Shown here one piece after another: positions 1-3,793 of a DNA stretch of 5,407 bases. The stretch comes from Aquabacter sp. (lineage in GTDB: Bacteria; Pseudomonadota; Alphaproteobacteria; Rhizobiales; Xanthobacteraceae), in assembly GCA_030147645.1 (NCBI GenBank), contig JASBUY010000431.1:1-5407 (forward strand), read 5' to 3'. The notes beneath the pieces are model-generated. The model did no database searches. It was not told the DNA's origin and saw only the letters and a list, made by a program, of their open reading frames with translations. Positions within the stretch are counted from its first letter, which is position 1. Each line of letters opens with the position of its first letter. Position numbers and translations under genes: made by a program.

Positions 1-390
1 ATGCCGCTGGGCGATCAGGCCACCGCCAACAAGCGCACCATCTACCAGATGATCCACCCCGACGTGGTGACCTCCTGCCAGTTGGTCATGGGCATGACCC
101 AGCTCGCCGAGGGCAATATCTGGAACACCATGCCCTGCCACGTCCATGACCGCCGCTCGGAGGTCTCTCTGTATTTCGACGTCGCCCCCGACGCGCGCGT
201 CAGCCACCTGATGGGCGAGCCCTCCGAGACCCGCCATCTGGTGGTGGCGGACGGGGAGGCTGTGCTCTCCCCGCCCTGGTCCATCCATTCCGGCGTCGGC
301 ACCCGCGCCTACACCTTCATCTGGGGCATGGGCGGCGACAATATCGACTATACGGACATGGACGTCGTCTCCATGGACACGCTGCGATGA
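1..390 (+). CDS. kduI: KduI, 5-dehydro-4-deoxy-D-glucuronate isomerase (3' part; 5' end outside window)
   Basis: This is the C-terminal 129 residues of a cupin-type isomerase that converts 5-keto-4-deoxyuronate to 2,5-diketo-3-deoxygluconate in the cytoplasm, a step in the breakdown of pectin and other uronate polymers. The visible Zn ligands are H47 and H49 (in MPCHVHDRRSEV), E54 and H96 (in WSIHSGVG). Their spacing (2, 5, 42) equals that of E. coli KduI H196, H198, E203 and H245. On that alignment the first codon here matches E. coli residue 150, and the protein ends exactly where the 278-residue E. coli enzyme does. The ATG at position 1 is therefore almost certainly an internal Met, not the start, and about 149 residues lie upstream of the window. 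The stop overlaps the kduD start (ATGA), so the two genes are probably translationally coupled. Family assignment is very secure. Confidence 0.95.
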   Translation: MPLGDQATANKRTIYQMIHPDVVTSCQLVMGMTQLAEGNIWNTMPCHVHDRRSEVSLYFDVAPDARVSHLMGEPSETRHLVVADGEAVLSPPWSIHSGVGTRAYTFIWGMGGDNIDYTDMDVVSMDTLR

Positions 391-1139
391 GCCCCTTCGA
401 CCTCTCCGGCAAGCGGGCGGTCGTCACCGGGGCCAATACCGGCCTTGGGCAAGCGATCGCGCTCGCCCTGGCGCAGGCGGGGGCCGAGATCGTGGCGGTC
501 GGCCGCTCGGCCATGGACGAGACCCGCGCGGCGGTGGAGGCGGCGGGCGTCGGCTTCACCGAGATCCGTGCCGATCTCGGCTCGCTTGAGCCGGTGGCGC
601 GCATCGTCGCGGAGGCGACCTCCGGTGGGCGGGCGGACATCCTGGTCAACAATGCCGGCATCATCCGCCGCGCCGACGCCATCGACTTCACCGAGGCCGA
701 TTGGGACGCGGTGATGGACGTGAACCTGAAGTCCGCCTTCTTCCTCACCCAGGCGTTCGCGCGGGGCTGGATCGCGGACGGGCAGGGCGGCAAGGTGATC
801 AACATCGCCTCGCTGCTGTCCTTCCAGGGTGGCATCCGCATTCCCTCCTACACGGCGAGCAAGAGCGGGCTTGCGGGGCTCACCCGGCTGCTGGCCTGCG
901 AATGGGCGGGCAAGGGCATCAATGTGAATGCCATCGCGCCCGGTTATTTCGTGACCAACAACACCGAGGCGCTGCGCGCCGATCCCAAGCGCAATGCCGA
1001 CATTCTCGCGCGCATTCCCGCCGGGCATTGGGGCGAGCCATCGGAACTCGGCGGCGCGGCGGTGTTCCTCGCCTCGCCTGCGGCGTCCTACGTCCATGGC
1101 GTGGTGCTGCCGGTGGATGGCGGCTGGCTCGCCCGCTAG
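387..1139 (+). CDS. kduD: KduD, 2-dehydro-3-deoxy-D-gluconate 5-dehydrogenase (SDR family)
   Basis: This 250-residue classical short-chain dehydrogenase/reductase reduces 2,5-diketo-3-deoxygluconate to 2-keto-3-deoxygluconate, the step after KduI. The cofactor-binding motif TGANTGLG is at residues 14-21, NNAG at 88-91, and the catalytic tetrad is N113, S142, Y155 and K159 (YTASK). The C-terminus VDGGWLAR is typical of KduD, and the length matches the family (about 250). SDR enzymes as a class are hard to assign to substrate, but the 4-bp ATGA overlap with kduI makes KduD the clear reading. The start at 387 is fixed by this overlap and gives the expected N-terminus (FDLSGKRAVVTG). The TAG stop at 1137-1139 lies inside the first copy of a 13-bp repeat that opens the following intergenic block. 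Confidence 0.93.
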   Translation: MSPFDLSGKRAVVTGANTGLGQAIALALAQAGAEIVAVGRSAMDETRAAVEAAGVGFTEIRADLGSLEPVARIVAEATSGGRADILVNNAGIIRRADAIDFTEADWDAVMDVNLKSAFFLTQAFARGWIADGQGGKVINIASLLSFQGGIRIPSYTASKSGLAGLTRLLACEWAGKGINVNAIAPGYFVTNNTEALRADPKRNADILARIPAGHWGEPSELGGAAVFLASPAASYVHGVVLPVDGGWLAR

Positions 1140-1187
1140 AGCCTGATCGGTGAATCAGTCTCTAATTTAGTGAGAGAGAACGTTTTA

Positions 1188-1216
1188 CCGATCTGATTGC
1201 GATGCAATCAGATCGG
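1188..1216. repeat. Perfect 13-bp inverted repeat (stem-loop)
   Basis: CCGATCTGATTGC at 1188-1200 is the exact reverse complement of 1204-1216, with a 3-nt GAT loop between them. CGTT at 1181-1184 can pair with AACG at 1217-1220 across a 3-nt bulge (TTA), which lengthens the stem. No U-tract follows on the plus strand, so it is not a classic intrinsic terminator. Confidence 0.8.
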
Positions 1217-1233
1217 AACGTGCTCTAGAGCCT

Positions 1234-1266
1234 GATCCCATCAGATTGAATCAACCTGATGGGATC
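1234..1266. repeat. 33-bp near-perfect palindrome upstream of kdgF
   Basis: GATCCCATCAG (1234-1244) pairs perfectly with CTGATGGGATC (1256-1266). The centre also has dyad symmetry, TTGA-A-TCAA at 1246-1254, so only the pair 1245/1255 (A/C) breaks it. The palindrome ends 8 nt before the kdgF Shine-Dalgarno sequence. It could fold as an 11-bp stem with an 11-nt loop in mRNA, or serve as a DNA operator. Its relation to the neighbouring repeat favours a repeat origin. Confidence 0.75.
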
Positions 1267-1274
1267 GCACTCTC

Positions 1275-1280
1275 AAGGAG
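1275..1280 (+). promoter_or_regulatory. Shine-Dalgarno sequence of kdgF
   Basis: AAGGAG lies 6 nt before the ATG at 1287. This strong site fixes the kdgF start. Confidence 0.8.
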
Positions 1281-1286
1281 AACATC

Positions 1287-1634
1287 ATGACCCAGAAGGG
1301 CCAGTATTTCGGCTTCGCGGACACCACGACGCTCGAACAGGTGACGCCCAATGTGGAGCGGCAGATCCTGACCTATAATGACGAGATCATGCTGGTGCGG
1401 GTCATTTGCACGGAAGCCGGGCCGTGCGGGGTGTTCCACGACCATCCCCATGTGCAGATCACGTCGGTCGAGAGCGGCGTGTTCGACATTACCGTGGACG
1501 GCAAGACCGCCCGGCTGAAGGCGGGCGACAGCTTCTATGTCCCCTCCGGCCTCTGGCACGGCGCCCAGTGCATCGAGCCCGGCGTCCTGGTGGACGTCTT
1601 CACGCCCATGCGGGCGGAATTCGTCGCGGCGTGA
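1287..1634 (+). CDS. kdgF: KdgF, cupin protein for unsaturated monouronate ketonisation
   Basis: This 115-residue single-domain cupin matches KdgF, which speeds conversion of 4,5-unsaturated monouronates (from pectin, alginate or similar lyase products) to the linear 5-keto-4-deoxyuronate used by KduI. The cupin motif H51-D-H53-P-H-V-Q57 and H91 (in PSGLWHGA) provide the metal ligands. D103, F105 and R109 in the C-terminal VLVDVFTPMRAEF stretch are the conserved active-site residues of the family. Length fits (about 105-115). The start has a strong AAGGAG 6 nt upstream. It follows kduI-kduD on the same strand after a 147-bp repeat-filled gap, so it is probably in the same transcription unit, although an own promoter cannot be excluded. 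A broken partial copy lies at 3563-3663. The general cupin fold is certain; the KdgF name rests on the C-terminal motif and the kduID context. Confidence 0.9.
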   Translation: MTQKGQYFGFADTTTLEQVTPNVERQILTYNDEIMLVRVICTEAGPCGVFHDHPHVQITSVESGVFDITVDGKTARLKAGDSFYVPSGLWHGAQCIEPGVLVDVFTPMRAEFVAA

Positions 1635-1688
1635 GCGGGCGGTCTTCCCGTCCGCCTGAGAGGGATGCGCGGACTTTTCTGCGTATCC
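1635..1688. terminator. Two tandem hairpins between convergent kdgF and chemoreceptor genes
   Basis: The first hairpin starts immediately after the kdgF stop. GCGGGCGG (1635-1642) pairs with CCGTCCGC (1648-1655) over a 5-nt loop, with one G-U pair. In the second, GGATGCGC (1663-1670) pairs with GCGTATCC (1681-1688) over a 10-nt loop, again with one G-U pair. No proper U-tract follows either stem. The G-U pairs work only in plus-strand RNA, so the structures look tuned to the kdgF transcript; on the other strand each carries an A-C mismatch. They may act as a terminator or as 3'-end stabilisers. Confidence 0.5.
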
Positions 1689-1691
1689 ACC

Positions 1692-3374
1692 TTATGCCGC
1701 GCGCAGCCCGGCGATGAAATCGCCCACTTCGTCCTTGAGCTGATGGGCTTGAACCGACAGCGATTTCGACAGCGACATCAATTGCTCTGACGCGGCGCCC
1801 GTGTTCGATGCCGCGTGACTGACCCCCCCGATATTGAGGGTCACCTCTTCCGTGCGCTGAGCGGCGCGGTGGGTGTTCTGAGCGATTTCCCGCGTCGCGC
1901 CGCCTTGCTGTTCGACCGCGCTCGCCACCGCCGAGGAAATGCTCTGCACATCGTCGATGGTCGCCGAGATCTTCGAGATCGAGTCCACCGTCTGCGTCGT
2001 GGCGGACTGGATTTCCGTGATCCTTTCGTGGATGTCGTCGGTCGCCTTCGCGGTCTGGGCGGCCAATTCCTTCACTTCCGCCGCCACGACGCTGAATCCC
2101 CGGCCCGCCTCTCCGGCGCGGGCGGCTTCGATCGTGGCATTGAGGGCGAGCAGATTGGTCTGCGCCGCAATCGCCTTGATCAGCTCGATCACCTGACCGA
2201 TCCCGGTCGCCGAGCGCATCAATTGCTGGATGGTCGCATCGGTCTGGCTCGCATGGGTCGCGGCCTGGGTGGCGATCTCCGAGGAATGGGTCACTTTTCC
2301 GCAGATGTCCTGCACCGAGGTCGCCAGTTCTTCGGTGGCGGATGCTACCGTCTGCACGTTCGAAAGGGAGTCGGCCGCCGCCGCCGATACGGTCTGCGCC
2401 TGCCGCGTGGTTTCTTCCGCGGCTGCGGACAAACTCTGCGCGGCCATCTGCACCTCGTTGGAGGTGGCGACGAACCGGGCGGCGAGTTGCCCCATGGAGG
2501 TCTCAAAGCGTTCGGCGATGGCGGCCCGTTCCTCGATGAGGCGCGCGGCATTGCGCCGCTCGATCATTTCCTGCTCCGCGTGAAGCCGTTCCGCTTCCAG
2601 CAGAGCCCGACGGAACGTCTCAAGTCCCCGCGCCAGATCGCCGATTTCATCGCGCCGATTCTGCGCGGGGATCTCCACGTCCAACTGATGCGAGGTCAGC
2701 TGTGTCACGTTATTCACCGCCCGCCCCAGCGGCCGGTTGATGCCGAACACCACCGCCAATCCGCAGGCCAGAATCGTCAGCAGAAGCAGGGCGCCGTTGA
2801 TCAGGAGCAAGATCGACGTTTGGCCGATGGTGGCCGCAGCCTCCGCTTCGTTCCTTTGCGTGAAGGCGTTCGCGAATTCCACGGTATCGTCGATGGTGAC
2901 GCGGTGCAGTTCGAACGCTTTGTCCAGCTGACGCAGGGCCTCTTTGGCCTTGCTCATGTTTCCGGAGAGCAGTGCAGGAAAAAACGTCTCAATCCCGACA
3001 TTCCAGAACTTGTCCGATTCAGAGGAGATGCCATTTATCTTTGCGGCAACGTCGGCAGGAATATCCGCCGCCGCCCAAAAATGAAGCCGATCGGTAAAGT
3101 CGGCGTTCAATTTCTTGAAGGTTCGATAGTATTCACGGGCCTTGTCCGGGTGACTCTCCGCCAGATGCGCCGCCAGCAGCGCCTCGACCGCGAACATGGG
3201 CGGCGGGAGAATGTCGGCAATCAGGTCTTTGCCGGAAATGATGTTCTCGTAGCTTTTGCTGCCGATCTTGGTTCGATTGAACCCGGTGATCGCGAGCACG
3301 GCGGTGACGCCGATCATCACGACGAGGATCGCGCCGGCGATGGCCGTCCATTGGGACAATCGAAGCTTGAGCAT
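1692..3374 (-). CDS. Methyl-accepting chemotaxis protein (transmembrane chemoreceptor)
   Basis: This complete 560-residue chemoreceptor senses a ligand outside the inner membrane and controls the CheA kinase. Layout: TM1 about residues 9-31; a periplasmic helical region 32-186; TM2 about 187-211; HAMP about 212-265 (P215, then DEIGDLARGLETFRR at 242-256); then the methyl-accepting coiled coil. The signalling tip is plain at about 391-438, with TNLLALNATIEAARAGE running into GRGFSVVAAEVKELA. There is no C-terminal CheR/CheB-tethering pentapeptide of the NWETF type. The periplasmic part has a DILPPP stretch (54-59) and no Cache or PAS motif that I recognise; it looks like a four-helix-bundle type. 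The start at 3374 has GGAAG (3383-3387 on this strand) 8 nt upstream. The gene is convergent with kdgF and divergent from the sulfatase. The ligand is unknown; sensing of uronates or polymer fragments is only suggested by location. Confidence 0.95.
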   Translation of the reverse strand: MLKLRLSQWTAIAGAILVVMIGVTAVLAITGFNRTKIGSKSYENIISGKDLIADILPPPMFAVEALLAAHLAESHPDKAREYYRTFKKLNADFTDRLHFWAAADIPADVAAKINGISSESDKFWNVGIETFFPALLSGNMSKAKEALRQLDKAFELHRVTIDDTVEFANAFTQRNEAEAAATIGQTSILLLINGALLLLTILACGLAVVFGINRPLGRAVNNVTQLTSHQLDVEIPAQNRRDEIGDLARGLETFRRALLEAERLHAEQEMIERRNAARLIEERAAIAERFETSMGQLAARFVATSNEVQMAAQSLSAAAEETTRQAQTVSAAAADSLSNVQTVASATEELATSVQDICGKVTHSSEIATQAATHASQTDATIQQLMRSATGIGQVIELIKAIAAQTNLLALNATIEAARAGEAGRGFSVVAAEVKELAAQTAKATDDIHERITEIQSATTQTVDSISKISATIDDVQSISSAVASAVEQQGGATREIAQNTHRAAQRTEEVTLNIGGVSHAASNTGAASEQLMSLSKSLSVQAHQLKDEVGDFIAGLRAA

Positions 3375-3417
3375 AACCGGGGCTTCCGAGGGTAAACACC
3401 GGTCGGCTTATATCATC

Positions 3418-3430
3418 TGGAACTGTTCCA
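3418..3430. promoter_or_regulatory. Candidate operator palindrome in the chemoreceptor promoter region
   Basis: TGGAAC-T-GTTCCA is a perfect 13-bp dyad. Read on the minus strand it lies 5 nt upstream of a TATAAG hexamer (3407-3412) that could be the chemoreceptor -10 element, so a protein bound here would overlap the promoter spacer. No good -35 hexamer is visible. The half-site TGGAA recalls IclR-type operators, but spacing differs and no regulator is in the window, so the family is not assigned. Confidence 0.4.
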
Positions 3431-3456
3431 AAGGTTGCAGGCGGGGAAATTTTGTA

Positions 3457-3490
3457 TCCAGAACGGGAGGTCAGCCGTTCCAGAATGGGA
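3457..3490. repeat. Paired 12-bp direct repeat, about two helical turns apart
   Basis: TCCAGAACGGGA (3457-3468) and TCCAGAATGGGA (3479-3490) differ at one base and start 22 bp apart. The second copy is also part of an imperfect dyad, GTTCCA-GAA-TGGGAC (3477-3491), sharing the half-site of the palindrome at 3418-3430. Two face-aligned sites could suit a dimeric regulator, or the pair may be a chance or relic duplication. Confidence 0.35.
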
Positions 3491-3562
3491 CGTTTCCGCC
3501 AGCGCCTCGCTAGGCAGGAACCGTCCTTCTCGGACGAGCACCAACGAAAGATCGGCGACGAT

Positions 3563-3663
3563 GGCGGCGACAGATTCTATGTCCCCTCCAACCTCTGGCA
3601 GGGCGCAAATGCCTCAAGTCCGGCGTGCTGGTGGACGTGTCCACGCTCATGCGGCAGGAATTT
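3563..3663 (+). pseudogene. Frameshifted remnant of a second kdgF (3' part only)
   Basis: This stretch aligns with codons 79-112 of the intact kdgF (1521-1622): about 83 of 102 positions match by hand count, including 15 identical bases in a row (TTCTATGTCCCCTCC). In frame 2 it reads GGDRFYVPSNLWQGA, against AGDSFYVPSGLWHGA. A one-base loss near 3607-3610 then shifts the match to frame 1, which reads GVLVDVSTLMRQEF against GVLVDVFTPMRAEF. The metal-ligand His of KdgF (H91) is Gln here. No counterpart of the N-terminal 78 codons, including the HxHPHxQ motif, is found upstream, and no start or ribosome binding site serves it. It cannot make a working KdgF. It is on the same strand as kdgF, on the other side of the chemoreceptor gene. 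Confidence 0.85.
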
Positions 3664-3793
3664 TTTGGTCGACGGAAACGCGCGCCGGACACTTCCGATT
3701 CCAGCATGGCCGGGTCTGCGGCAAGGCGAGTTGAGGGTGGAAACGCGCGATTAAAGCTGAGACAGTCCCTCCCGAACCGCGCGGGAGGGAGTG
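3664..3793. other. Intergenic leader before the sulfatase gene
   Basis: No gene is visible. GGAAACGCGCG occurs twice (3674-3684 and 3739-3749). A weak promoter could be read around TTGAGG (3731-3736) and TTAAAG (3751-3756), but the 14-bp spacing is too short to trust. The region ends in the 9-bp hairpin at 3766-3790. Confidence 0.5.
3766..3790 (+). promoter_or_regulatory. Hairpin enclosing the sulfatase ribosome binding site
   Basis: TCCCTCCCG (3766-3774) pairs perfectly with CGGGAGGGA (3782-3790) over a 7-nt loop. The 3' arm contains the only Shine-Dalgarno-like sequence (GGAGG, 3784-3788) of the gene starting at 3794. When folded, this RNA would hide the ribosome binding site. That could mean translational control, or a former terminator placed against the gene; no U-tract follows. 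Confidence 0.6.

Larger units (their letters stand above)
1136..1274. repeat. Palindrome-rich intergenic repeat block between kduD and kdgF
   Basis: The 147-bp gap between kduD and kdgF holds no gene and is almost entirely repeat structure. CTAGAGCCTGATC occurs at 1136-1148 and again, identical, at 1225-1237, splitting the block into an 89-bp unit and a shorter second unit. The first unit holds a small CTGAT/ATCAG inverted repeat (1143-1147 with 1154-1158) and a perfect 13-bp one at 1188-1216. The second unit is a 33-bp near-perfect palindrome at 1234-1266. Similar CTAG-bounded, GATC/CTGATT-rich palindromic elements are widespread between genes in Rhizobiales, and I infer that this is one. 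The first repeat copy overlaps the end of kduD and supplies its stop codon. The block could act as a processing or attenuation element inside the operon, or as a terminator for kduID. Confidence 0.7.
3375..3562. other. Intergenic region upstream of the chemoreceptor
   Basis: No convincing gene lies here. Short open frames have no family resemblance and poor starts. The part nearest the chemoreceptor holds its ribosome binding site, a possible -10 hexamer (TATAAG on the minus strand, 3407-3412) and the 13-bp palindrome at 3418-3430. TCCAGAACGGGA (3457-3468) recurs as TCCAGAATGGGA (3479-3490), 22 bp apart. A short CGTCC/GGACG stem is at 3522-3536. Confidence 0.6.

Noticed and set aside
1..3. 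ATG at the window edge as the true start of kduI
   Set aside because: Zn-ligand spacing and the end of the protein match E. coli KduI with this Met at residue 150, so the gene is cut by the window, not shortened.
348..1097. 249-codon open frame on the minus strand opposite kduD
   Set aside because: Shadow of kduD, whose catalytic residues and length are all in place on the plus strand.
1136..1274. The repeats as a CRISPR array
   Set aside because: Only two copies of a 13-bp unit occur, with palindromic content between them and no regular spacers.
1815..3395. Long open frame of 526 codons on the plus strand, antisense to the chemoreceptor gene
   Set aside because: It is Arg/Gly/His-rich with no recognisable domain and lies fully opposite a gene with unmistakable chemoreceptor motifs. 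In GC-rich DNA this is a codon-bias shadow.
3599..3615. TGGCAGGGCGCAAATGC as a sigma-54 promoter
   Set aside because: The distance between the GG and GC elements is two bases too long, and the sequence is explained by homology to kdgF.
3452..3754. A 100-codon frame as a real small gene
   Set aside because: Its middle part is the frameshifted kdgF remnant; the rest has no family resemblance and there is no convincing ribosome binding site.
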